Positions 1 through 6,141 of a DNA stretch of 7,602 nucleotides are shown here, in pieces. The first letter of the stretch is position 1, and each line of letters begins with the position of its first letter. Below the pieces are notes generated by a model. It was not told the origin of the DNA. It ran no database searches and was given only the letters and a program-made list of their open reading frames with translations. This DNA comes from Candidatus Stahliibacteriota bacterium (GTDB taxonomy: Bacteria > Hydrothermota > Tepidihabitantia > SM23-42): contig SOIY01000298.1 of NCBI GenBank assembly GCA_004376785.1, positions 1 to 7,602 on the forward strand. The letters are read 5' to 3'. The position numbers and the translations under genes are program-made.

Positions 1-11
1 ATCAAAGACAT
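1..11 (-). CDS. 5' end of a divergent gene, cut by the window edge
   Basis: Only the first three codons (Met-Ser-Leu) and two further bases are inside the window, so the product cannot be named. The call rests on the promoter: a perfect TTGACA and a perfect TATAAT separated by 16 bp point leftward and are followed after 6 bp by this ATG. No Shine-Dalgarno site fits between the -10 box and the ATG. The gene would be transcribed divergently from the PH/DUF1648 membrane protein gene at 249. Three codons cannot prove a reading frame, so this remains a prediction. Confidence 0.4.
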
Positions 12-17
12 GATTCA

Positions 18-45
18 ATTATATCGTCAAAAAAAGAATTGTCAA
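18..45 (-). promoter_or_regulatory. Consensus promoter for the left-edge gene, predicted leaderless
   Basis: On the minus strand TTGACA lies at 45-40 and TATAAT at 23-18, with a 16-bp spacer; both hexamers match the sigma-70 consensus fully. The -10 box is followed by 6 bp (TGAATC) and then ATG at 11-9. A transcription start at the usual distance from the -10 box would fall on the A of that ATG. The 63-bp repeat begins 11 bp upstream of the -35 box. Confidence 0.7.
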
Positions 46-56
46 TTAGATTCTAA

Positions 57-119
57 GAGATTTCTGAAAAAGATCAGAAATCTTCGATTACAATGATTTT
101 CATAAGATTACAACGATGA
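57..119 (+). repeat. 63-bp dispersed repeat, copy 1, with hairpin and two 12-mer iterons
   Basis: This stretch matches 6181-6243 at 61 of 63 positions, in the same orientation. It opens with a perfect 10-bp inverted repeat, AGATTTCTGA (58-67) and TCAGAAATCT (74-83), around a 6-nt loop. It then carries two near-identical 12-mers, GATTACAATGAT (86-97) and GATTACAACGAT (106-117), exactly 20 bp apart, or about two helical turns. One of the two differences from copy 2 falls in the hairpin loop, so the stem is unchanged. No T-run follows the stem on either strand, so it is not a standard intrinsic terminator. It may be a dispersed intergenic repeat or a shared upstream regulatory region. It lies between the two divergent promoters, next to the leftward one. 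Confidence 0.85.
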
Positions 120-137
120 CAATTGCTGAAATATTAG

Positions 138-207
138 GGAGAGGGAAATTGAATAAAGATGAGATTGCTTCGCTCACGCTCGCAATGACGGCAGAGGAGA
201 GGGAAAT
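138..207 (+). repeat. Small GC-rich palindromic element between 12-bp direct repeats
   Basis: The 12-mer GGAGAGGGAAAT occurs at 138-149 and again, perfectly, at 196-207. Between the copies, at 161-189, is a GC-rich stretch in otherwise AT-rich DNA. It contains ATTGC and GCAAT as outer arms and the related hexamers CGCTCA and CGCTCG between them. I recall similar GC-rich elements beginning GAGATTGCTTCG between genes in many unrelated bacterial genomes. The flanking repeats could be a target-site duplication, but they could also be unrelated purine-rich sequence. The right-hand copy contains AGGAG but lies about 50 bp before the ATG at 249, too far to serve as its SD site. Confidence 0.55.
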
Positions 208-215
208 CATATTAA

Positions 216-243
216 TTGACATCTTAATAATAATATCTATAAT
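216..243 (+). promoter_or_regulatory. Consensus promoter of the PH/DUF1648 gene, predicted leaderless
   Basis: TTGACA (216-221) and TATAAT (238-243) are both perfect and 16 bp apart. Five bases (ATTTT) separate the -10 box from ATG 249, so transcription should start at or next to the A of the start codon. There is no room for an SD site and none is seen. The hexamers, spacer and spacing to the ATG match the fabG promoter almost exactly. Confidence 0.75.
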
Positions 244-248
244 ATTTT

Positions 249-1220
249 ATGGAATTTAAAACTGCGAAATTGGATAAGATTGCAACTGTTGTATCTATTG
301 CTACTACTGTATTTTTGGTTGGGCTTTCAATATTTTTTATTATCAAAGTACCTTTTGGCTGGGCTTTTGCAATTTTCATGATGCTTGTTATTATAATATC
401 ATATTTATTAAGTCCAAAAAAATATTCTTTTGAAGGCGCTAATCTGATAATCGAAAAAGTAATAGGAAAGAAAATAACCATTCCGTTTAATGAAATTGAA
501 GGATATGTTTGGATACCTGATTTTACAAAATTGAAGGTAGTGCGCACATTTGGTAATGGCGGATTATTTGGGTATTATGGTATGTTCTCAACTGCCGAAT
601 ATGGAAGTGTCAATTGCCAGTTAACAAGTTTAAAGAATATCTTTATTATCAAATCTAAAAAAGGCAATTTTGCATTGTCCCCACTTGAACCTGATAAATT
701 CGAAGAACATCTTAAAGCAATAGCTTCTAGCATGACCGGTGAAATAGAAATCATCAAACCGATTCCACAAGAAGAAATGGTACGTGCAAATCCTCTAATA
801 CTAATCATTCCCATATGTATTTTTATCCTTACCATAATTATCATTCTATTAAACTATGCACAATTACCTGAGCGTATTGCAATTCATTTTGATTTTCAAG
901 GTAATCCGGACGGATGGGGTTCAAAAACTTCATACCTTATAGCTGGCATAGTTCCGTCTTCTATTTTGTTTGCACTCAATATTATCATATTCTTTTTTGC
1001 TCGAAGAGCATCATCAAATCCAGGTATACCGAACTTTCTCGTTATTATTATGTCTTTTATAATGCTTTTTGTTGGTTATACATCATTTGATGCTTATTGG
1101 TTTAATAAATACAATACCCATTTAATTCCCCTTCCTTATAGTATTGCAGTATTTGTAATTAGTATAGTACTTTTATTATTGTTCTATTACCGAAAAATCG
1201 TAAAAACGAAAACCTCGTAG
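249..1220 (+). CDS. Six-helix membrane protein with bacterial PH-like domain and DUF1648 signature
   Basis: This 323-residue protein has two N-terminal membrane helices (about 11-32 and 36-54). A soluble segment at about 56-158 follows, then four more helices (about 181-203, 228-250, 262-280 and 296-314). The soluble part resembles the small bacterial PH-like domains (bPH_5 type): it has the motif RTFGNGGLFGYYG (99-111) and ends in an ALSP motif (142-145) before an acidic helix. Between helices 3 and 4 is LPERIAIHFDFQGNPDGWGSK (206-226 region), the typical DUF1648 signature (LPxxIxxHFxxxGxPDxWGSK). DUF1648 also occurs in SdpI-type membrane proteins, but no immunity or transport role can be assigned here. 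ATG 249 was chosen because it lies 5 bp after a perfect -10 box; an in-frame TTG at 270 is an alternative without a convincing SD site. The gene converges on the PDZ protein gene with 66 bp between stop codons and no visible terminator hairpin. Confidence 0.88.
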   Translation: MEFKTAKLDKIATVVSIATTVFLVGLSIFFIIKVPFGWAFAIFMMLVIIISYLLSPKKYSFEGANLIIEKVIGKKITIPFNEIEGYVWIPDFTKLKVVRTFGNGGLFGYYGMFSTAEYGSVNCQLTSLKNIFIIKSKKGNFALSPLEPDKFEEHLKAIASSMTGEIEIIKPIPQEEMVRANPLILIIPICIFILTIIIILLNYAQLPERIAIHFDFQGNPDGWGSKTSYLIAGIVPSSILFALNIIIFFFARRASSNPGIPNFLVIIMSFIMLFVGYTSFDAYWFNKYNTHLIPLPYSIAVFVISIVLLLLFYYRKIVKTKTS

Positions 1221-1286
1221 GACATTCATTATCATACCGGAATAAACCTGCACAAATTATATTGTAAAACTTGCTATCTGTAGTAT

Positions 1287-2636
1287 TCAGTCTTGAATCT
1301 TTTTATTTATTTCCTTGATTACTAAATAAGCTTCTTTCTCTTTCTCAAGCACCTTTGTAAGTATTTCTATTTCTGTATTTCTCATCTCATCTGTCCAATC
1401 ATCTCTTTTTTCTACCTGGAATGGATATGGCGCAATCTTTTCCGCGCTGGTCATCAATTTATTTTCTGTCTCATATATTGAAGCTAATTTGATTATATCG
1501 TCTTCACCTTGAGCAAACTGGGTAGCAAATGATTTTAAATATTCAGCTCCAACCATTCGGTCATCAGCGAGGCGCTCAAATATCCAGGCATTTGTAAGCA
1601 TTATATCATTGAATTTTTCGTCATCAAAGGACTCAAATTTGTCTTCTTTTAATTTTTTTATCCAGTATTCGATCGCAGCAGTTCCTGAATAGTATGCCTT
1701 ATACTTTTTTGTTTCATACAGGTCCTGGGCAATTTTAAGCGACTGTACAAAATTCCCATTATCATCTATATTACCTTTTTCTTGATTAACAATAATAACA
1801 GCCCATGGAAATTTCTCTGCAATATCATAGCCTTCTCTTCGATCAAAATAGGTTCGGACAATCAATTCTTCACCATTTTTTTGATAACCAATAATCAAAC
1901 CCCATTCAGGTATTTCAATAAGGTCAATAGCAATTACCGGCATATTTTTATCAATCGCTGCCATAATTTTTTGTTGTATCTTCTCTTTATTTTCAGATTC
2001 CTTATCAAAGATTGATTCCTGGTTTAGATTTAGACTCTTCACTGAAGCTGCCCCACAATCAAATCCAACAGTCGCATCTGGCGCACTTGGACACCAATCT
2101 TCATAGAATTGAACTCTAAATACAGCACCACTCGTGCCCATTAAATATGTATAATCCTTTTGAATTCCAAGATATTCTGCAATTCTTGTTAGCGCGGCTA
2201 TAAAGGAACTTGATTCGCCAGTACCCCAGTCAAGACGACCGATCCCTTCAATTATTACTGCATCCTTTTCAAATTCAATATCAGGTAACAGCTCTTTCAA
2301 GTAGATACCGATAATTCCTTTTGGTATTGTGAAACTTATTATATTTTCATCCCGCTTAATAACGACCTCAACACTATCAGTTACAACCTCATCCTTCAAC
2401 ATCCCCAATTTTTCAATACAGCAAACCTCTTTGCCGCTATAACTAACTATTACATCACCTGGCTTCATACCGGCAATTTCTCCTGAACTACCTGGAACAA
2501 CACCAGTTATGATAAGTCTTTGATCTTTATCAGATTTTTTTTCACACTCCTTTGTTTCGAGTGCAACAAGAAAAGAAAAGGTGATTATGATAAAAGTCAG
2601 GATTTTAACGAAAATACCTATTTTATTTTTCAACAT
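1287..2636 (-). CDS. Exported or membrane-anchored PDZ protein with BtrH/C39-like domain
   Basis: The protein is 449 residues from the chosen start. Residues 3-11 are basic and 6-26 form a hydrophobic segment, so it is probably exported or anchored; there is no clear lipobox or AxA cleavage site. Residues about 40-108 resemble a PDZ domain (PGSSGEIAGMKPGDVIVSYSG), the type often found in periplasmic proteases. Residues about 126-285 resemble the N-terminal BtrH/C39-peptidase-like fold: a helix after GTGESSSFIAAL, the motif YLMGTSGAVFR (165-174), WCPSAP (181-186), and a later 'MPVIAIDL ... WGLIIGY' strand pair. The C39 nucleophile position appears to hold Ser rather than Cys, and the usual His is not obvious, so catalysis is doubtful. 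The rest (about 295-449) is helical and unassigned. An upstream in-frame ATG at 2651 is rejected because it lies at the edge of the SD site. The gene starts 73 bp after the zinc-ribbon gene and could be read through from the fab operon; no clear promoter of its own is seen. Confidence 0.82.
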   Translation of the reverse strand: MLKNKIGIFVKILTFIIITFSFLVALETKECEKKSDKDQRLIITGVVPGSSGEIAGMKPGDVIVSYSGKEVCCIEKLGMLKDEVVTDSVEVVIKRDENIISFTIPKGIIGIYLKELLPDIEFEKDAVIIEGIGRLDWGTGESSSFIAALTRIAEYLGIQKDYTYLMGTSGAVFRVQFYEDWCPSAPDATVGFDCGAASVKSLNLNQESIFDKESENKEKIQQKIMAAIDKNMPVIAIDLIEIPEWGLIIGYQKNGEELIVRTYFDRREGYDIAEKFPWAVIIVNQEKGNIDDNGNFVQSLKIAQDLYETKKYKAYYSGTAAIEYWIKKLKEDKFESFDDEKFNDIMLTNAWIFERLADDRMVGAEYLKSFATQFAQGEDDIIKLASIYETENKLMTSAEKIAPYPFQVEKRDDWTDEMRNTEIEILTKVLEKEKEAYLVIKEINKKIQD

Positions 2637-2640
2637 AAAT

Positions 2641-2649
2641 ACCTCCCCC
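2641..2649 (-). promoter_or_regulatory. Strong ribosome binding site that fixes the PDZ gene start
   Basis: The minus strand reads GGGGGAGGT followed by ATTT and ATG 2636. GGAGG is 5 nt before that ATG, an ideal position. The longer frame from ATG 2651 would place this purine run inside the coding sequence and add five residues (MGEVF) ahead of a normal signal-like N-terminus, so 2636 is preferred. Confidence 0.88.
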
Positions 2650-2709
2650 ATAGATTTATTGTTATCAATTTTGTAGACATTTGTAATGATGGGTTCTCAA
2701 ACTAATTTT

Positions 2710-3297
2710 TTATTTAAAAATCTCTTTTCCTTTACCGACAATTTTATTCAATTGTTCTTTAAAATAATCGGTATTTTCTACAATATGTTTTGGTATTTGC
2801 TGCACATAATACTCCCAGGATCTTCTTATCTCTGCTCCCAAAAGTTGGGCAATTGTTCCATCACGAAGGCCTTCTTCTACTTTATCATTATTATATAGTA
2901 CCAGATCCGAGGCAAGTGCCTTTGCAAGCCGTCTTGCCCTCTCGTTCCATTTCTTATCCTCCTCGCTCATCTCTCGTGTTACACTTGGTTCTGGTTTTGT
3001 TTCAACTGATGGTTGAGGTTCAGACTCCTGTGGCGGAGCTTGTGCTGGTGGACCCGGTGCCTCGGTTGGAGCCTCTGGTACAGGAGCCGGCTCTGACGGC
3101 ATTTCTGGTTGCGAAGGCGGAGCAGGCTCAGGTTGTACGGGTTTTTCGTCGGGCTCAACAGGTAGGGGCGCAGGTTCTTCTTTTTTAATAAAAATAATGT
3201 GCTGGCATTTTTGGCATCTTACTTTTACACCGGCTAGGGGAATTTTGTTTTCATCAATATTGTATTTTGCATGACAATTACTGCATTCTACAATCAT
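2710..3297 (-). CDS. Zinc-ribbon protein with proline-rich linker and conserved helical C-terminal domain
   Basis: This 195-residue protein begins with an MJ0042-type zinc ribbon: Cys5-x2-Cys8 and Cys28-x2-Cys31 with the typical 'AKYNID ... IPLAGVKVRCQKC' spacing. A linker rich in Pro, Glu, Ala and Gln (about 41-108) follows. The C-terminal part (about 109-195) is predicted helical and contains RRLAKALASDLVLYN, KVEEGLRDGT and TDYFKEQLNKIVG. I recall this helical module behind similar zinc ribbons in deltaproteobacteria and related groups; its function is unknown to me. No signal peptide or membrane segment is seen, so it should be cytoplasmic. The start lies inside coaE (20-bp overlap) and has a clear SD site, AAGGAGA at 3310-3304, 7 nt from the ATG when measured from GGAG. 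It is the last closely packed gene of the fab-coaE operon. Confidence 0.85.
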   Translation of the reverse strand: MIVECSNCHAKYNIDENKIPLAGVKVRCQKCQHIIFIKKEEPAPLPVEPDEKPVQPEPAPPSQPEMPSEPAPVPEAPTEAPGPPAQAPPQESEPQPSVETKPEPSVTREMSEEDKKWNERARRLAKALASDLVLYNNDKVEEGLRDGTIAQLLGAEIRRSWEYYVQQIPKHIVENTDYFKEQLNKIVGKGKEIFK

Positions 3298-3880
3298 TTT
3301 TTATCTCCTTATAAATATCCTGGCACTGTGTTTTAAGTACATCTACAGTGCTGTTATTTTTGATGACAAACTTTGCCAGATTTGACATTTCAGCTTCACT
3401 CTTTTGCGACTCTAAGATCTGTCTGAAAAGTTGCTTATCAATACCCCTTTTCAGTACCCTTTTTTCTTTCACTTCATTATCAGATACCACGAGAATTGGA
3501 TAATCGACCACTTGCATGAGCTCTGACCAATCAAAGATTAGTGCTGCATCAATAACAACCATACCAGATTCAATCTCTTCTATCTCCTTTAATATTTTTT
3601 TTACCAAAATAGGGTGAGATAATTTATTTAAATAATCGAGACTTTCTTGATTTAAAAAAACGACGCCACGAAGTTTCTTTTTATCAATTATATCTCCATC
3701 CATAATAATCTCACCAAATCGTTCTTTCAATTCTCCTGTAATATCAGACAGAACTTCCCAGCCAATCTCATCAGCAGAAATGTAGTGTGCTCCAAGTTCT
3801 TCAAAAATCCTGCCGACCAATGTCTTGCCTGACCCAACATTACCACCTACACCTATTATTACCTTGTTCCCATGGTGCAT
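3278..3880 (-). CDS. coaE: Dephospho-CoA kinase
   Basis: CoaE phosphorylates the 3'-hydroxyl of dephospho-CoA with ATP, the last step of CoA synthesis, in the cytoplasm. The 200-residue length is normal for the family. The P-loop is GNVGSGKT (13-20). The motif ISADEIGWEVL (34-44) corresponds to the family's 'DADxIxxxLL'; the first Asp is replaced by Ser and the second (Asp37) is kept. The family segments 'VFLNQESLDYLNKLSHP', 'VVIDAALIF', 'R..KRG' and 'ILESQKSEAEMSNLAKFVIKNN' follow in the correct order. The usual 'PLLFE' is changed to ALIFD and the usual 'AD' before the late strand to AK, so it is a divergent member. The start lies 5 nt after the fabF stop codon with only AAAGA between, so there is no real SD site and translation probably depends on coupling. 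Its place beside acpP makes sense because CoA donates the ACP prosthetic group. Confidence 0.92.
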   Translation of the reverse strand: MHHGNKVIIGVGGNVGSGKTLVGRIFEELGAHYISADEIGWEVLSDITGELKERFGEIIMDGDIIDKKKLRGVVFLNQESLDYLNKLSHPILVKKILKEIEEIESGMVVIDAALIFDWSELMQVVDYPILVVSDNEVKEKRVLKRGIDKQLFRQILESQKSEAEMSNLAKFVIKNNSTVDVLKTQCQDIYKEIKNDCRMQ

Positions 3881-3885
3881 TCTTT

Positions 3886-5127
3886 TTAATCTGAAAATCG
3901 CTTAAAACATAATGTTGCATTATGTCCACCAAAACCAAGAGAATTTGAAATTGCATAATCAATTGTTACCTTTCGTGGATCACCAGTGACAAAATCTAAA
4001 CCATTACATTCAGGAAGAGGTTCTTTAAGATTAAGCGTAGGATGAACTACCCCATCACGTATTGACAATAGTACAACTACTGCCTCAATTGCGCCTGCTG
4101 CACCAAGGGTATGGCCTATCATTGATTTTGTTGCATTTAAAATTAGTTTCTTTGCATGATCACCAAACAGATTTTTAATTGCCATTGCCTCAAATTTATC
4201 ATTCAGTTCAGTTGATGTACCATGAGTATTAACATAATTAATCTCGTCTTTTCTGCATCCGGCTTCTTTAATTGCCCGTTCCATGGACCGGCGTGCGCCT
4301 TCGCCTTCAGGTGCAGGAGCAGTTATATGATGACCATCACCTGTAGCGCCAAAACCGACTATTTCACCATAAATCTTTGCACCTCTTTTCCTGGCAAACT
4401 CCAGTTCCTCAAGAATCAAGGTCGCCGCACCTTCAGCCATAATAAAACCATCACGGTTCACATCAAAAGATCTTGATGCCTTCTGTGGTTCATCATTTCG
4501 ACGTGAGAGGGCACGCATATTACTAAAACCTGCAAGTGCGAATGGTGTTACCGGTGCCTCTGAACCCCCAGTAACAACAACATTGGCGTCGCCATATTTT
4601 ATAGCCCGGAATGCATCACCAATCGCATGGGCACCAGAAGCACAGGCTGATATTGTAGTATAATTTGGTCCTTTTAAACCCCAGTGGATTGCAACATATC
4701 CTGAAGTCATATCCGGAATCATCATAGGGATTAAGAAAGGTGAAACACGTGCTGGACCTCGTTCAATAAATTTGGTGTGCTCTCGCTCCCAGGTATGTAA
4801 ACCACCGATACCAGAACCAATGATCACTCCAATCTGGGTTCTGTCGTACTTATTAAAATCTATCTGGGCATCCGCTACTGCTTCAGACGTTGCCCAAAGA
4901 CATAAGTGGACACAACGATCAAGTCTTTTAATTATCTTGGGGTCAAATTTCTTTTCGGGTTCAAAATCCTTTACCTCACCGGCAATCTTGACAGTGTGAT
5001 TGGAAGTATCAAAAGCTCTTATAGTATCAATACCACTCTTTCCTTTGAGGAAACTATCCCAAGTAGTTTTAACGTCATTACCCACAGGAGTAATGACGCC
5101 AATTCCTGTTATAACCACCCTATTCAT
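3886..5127 (-). CDS. fabF: 3-oxoacyl-ACP synthase II (elongating condensing enzyme)
   Basis: FabF condenses malonyl-ACP with acyl-ACP, extending the fatty acid chain by two carbons. The 413-residue length fits a complete FabF. The Cys-His-His active site is intact: Cys162 in SACASG, His302 in THGTST, and His339 in KSMIGHTLGAAG with Lys334 before it. GSGIGG (104-109) and the glycine-rich loop GFGGHN (398-403) are also typical. The N-terminus MNRVVITGIGVITPVG is the standard FabF start. ATG overlaps the acpP stop codon by one base (TAATG), and no good SD site precedes it, so translation is probably coupled to acpP. A specialised polyketide-type KS is less likely given the fabG-acpP neighbours. 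Confidence 0.97.
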   Translation of the reverse strand: MNRVVITGIGVITPVGNDVKTTWDSFLKGKSGIDTIRAFDTSNHTVKIAGEVKDFEPEKKFDPKIIKRLDRCVHLCLWATSEAVADAQIDFNKYDRTQIGVIIGSGIGGLHTWEREHTKFIERGPARVSPFLIPMMIPDMTSGYVAIHWGLKGPNYTTISACASGAHAIGDAFRAIKYGDANVVVTGGSEAPVTPFALAGFSNMRALSRRNDEPQKASRSFDVNRDGFIMAEGAATLILEELEFARKRGAKIYGEIVGFGATGDGHHITAPAPEGEGARRSMERAIKEAGCRKDEINYVNTHGTSTELNDKFEAMAIKNLFGDHAKKLILNATKSMIGHTLGAAGAIEAVVVLLSIRDGVVHPTLNLKEPLPECNGLDFVTGDPRKVTIDYAISNSLGFGGHNATLCFKRFSD

Positions 5128-5363
5128 TATGTCTTTGTTTTATCTTCAAGGTATGTTACGGCTTTACCTACAGTATCCAATTTTTGTGCCTCTTCTTCTG
5201 AAATCTGAAGATTGAATTTCTCTTCAAATGCCATAATAAGTTCAACAGTATCTAAAGAATCGGCTCCAAGGTCTTCAATAAATTTTGCTTCCAAAGTAAC
5301 CTTTTCTGGTGGAACATGTAGTTGTTCCACTATTATATTTCTTACATCATCGAATAATGCCAT
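5127..5363 (-). CDS. acpP: Acyl carrier protein
   Basis: This small acidic protein (78 residues) carries growing acyl chains on a 4'-phosphopantetheine arm attached to a serine. The attachment motif GADSLDTVELIMAFEE is clear, with Ser36 in D35-S36-L37. Length, acidic helices and the C-terminal 'DTVGKAVTYLED' are typical of bacterial fatty-acid ACP. The start has a good SD site: AGGAG at 5377-5373, 9 nt before ATG. A perfect short hairpin lies 3 nt upstream of that SD site, between acpP and fabG. The gene sits between fabG and fabF, the usual order in fatty-acid operons. Confidence 0.97.
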   Translation of the reverse strand: MALFDDVRNIIVEQLHVPPEKVTLEAKFIEDLGADSLDTVELIMAFEEKFNLQISEEEAQKLDTVGKAVTYLEDKTKT

Positions 5364-5380
5364 TTTTTATCTCTCCTTTC

Positions 5381-5399
5381 TTTTCTGCTCCGCAGAAAA
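5381..5399 (-). promoter_or_regulatory. Perfect 8-bp hairpin in the fabG-acpP gap, next to the acpP SD site
   Basis: On the minus strand TTTTCTGC and GCAGAAAA form a perfect 8-bp stem around the 3-nt loop GGA. The stem begins 5 nt after the fabG stop codon and ends 3 nt before the acpP SD site AGGAG. Downstream sequence is purine-rich (GAAAGGAG), not a U-run, so it is not an ordinary terminator. It may mark an mRNA processing or stability site that allows separate control of acpP; this is inference. Confidence 0.6.
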
Positions 5400-5404
5400 C
5401 AACA

Positions 5405-6136
5405 TCACATTACCATGCCGCCATCTAAACAAATAACCTGACCTGTAATATATGATGATTGGTCAGATGCCAAAAATAGGACAAGGTTGGCAACATCCTC
5501 GGGTAACCCAAACTTTCCCATTGGAATCAATTTAAGATAGTACTGCTTGACTTCATCAGAAAGAACCTCGGTCATTTTGGTCTCAATAAATCCTGGAGCA
5601 ATTGCATTAACAGTAATGTTGCGGCCTGCAAGTTCTTTAGCACACGATTTTGTAAAACCAATAATCCCAGCCTTACTTGCTGCATAATTTGCCTGACCCG
5701 GGTTACCGATCAACCCTACCACTGAAGCAATATTAACAATTCTACCGTAGCGCTGTTTAATCATATCTCTCATGATTGCTTTAGTAACCAGAAAAGTACC
5801 CGTGAGGTTGATTGCAATTACACTCTCCCAATCCTGCTTTGTCATTCTCAAAAGCAATTTATCATTTGTAATACCAGCATTATTTATCAAAATATCAATC
5901 TTCGAAAACTCATTAACAACACTCTCTACAGTCTTCTTCACCTGTTCCTCATCACTTATATCCATCTTGTAGAAATGAATATTCCCCTCGATTTGTTGAG
6001 CAGTCTTTGTTCCGGTTTCAGCATCCACATCACAGATAATAACCCGTGCTCCTTCCTGAATAAACTTCTTAGCTATTCCAGCTCCTAAGCCACTTGCTCC
6101 GCCAGTGATAAAAGCAACCTTAGATTCCAAAACCAT
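5405..6136 (-). CDS. fabG: 3-oxoacyl-ACP reductase, SDR family, probably NADH-preferring
   Basis: FabG reduces 3-oxoacyl-ACP to 3-hydroxyacyl-ACP in the elongation cycle. The 243-residue length is standard. The cofactor motif TGGASGLG (11-18), NNAG (85-88), and the catalytic set Asn110, Ser138, Tyr151 and Lys155 are all present; the C-terminus YITGQVICLDGGMVM is typical. Unlike E. coli FabG (TGASRGIG), there is no Arg in the glycine-rich loop, and the end of the second strand carries Asp36 (VIICDVD). In classical SDRs an Asp there favours NAD(H) over NADP(H). FabG assignment rests on its place directly before acpP and fabF; by sequence alone it could be another SDR. It is the first gene of the operon and has no SD site; its ATG lies 5 bp after the -10 box. 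Confidence 0.93.
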   Translation of the reverse strand: MVLESKVAFITGGASGLGAGIAKKFIQEGARVIICDVDAETGTKTAQQIEGNIHFYKMDISDEEQVKKTVESVVNEFSKIDILINNAGITNDKLLLRMTKQDWESVIAINLTGTFLVTKAIMRDMIKQRYGRIVNIASVVGLIGNPGQANYAASKAGIIGFTKSCAKELAGRNITVNAIAPGFIETKMTEVLSDEVKQYYLKLIPMGKFGLPEDVANLVLFLASDQSSYITGQVICLDGGMVM

Positions 6137-6141
6137 AGTAA

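Noticed and set aside
224..844. Two minus-strand open frames opposite the PH/DUF1648 gene.
   Set aside because: They lie antisense to a protein with clear membrane helices and a DUF1648 signature, and have no promoter or SD support.
1221..1286. A bidirectional terminator between the two convergent genes.
   Set aside because: No stem of useful length followed by a T-run was found on either strand in these 66 bp.
2637..2651. The longer PDZ protein start at ATG 2651.
   Set aside because: It would place the GGGGGAGGT ribosome site inside the gene; ATG 2636 is ideally spaced from that site and gives a normal signal-like N-terminus.
2637..2709. A promoter for the PDZ gene, such as TTGAGA near 2693-2688.
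   Set aside because: No -10 hexamer with more than about half the consensus lies at a suitable distance, so I could not support one.
2790..3188. Open frame of 132 codons on the plus strand.
   Set aside because: It is the antisense shadow of the proline-rich zinc-ribbon protein; low-complexity coding DNA often leaves the opposite strand free of stops.
4222..5215. Several short plus-strand open frames opposite fabF and acpP.
   Set aside because: They are antisense to genes with intact catalytic motifs and show no family similarity or ribosome sites.
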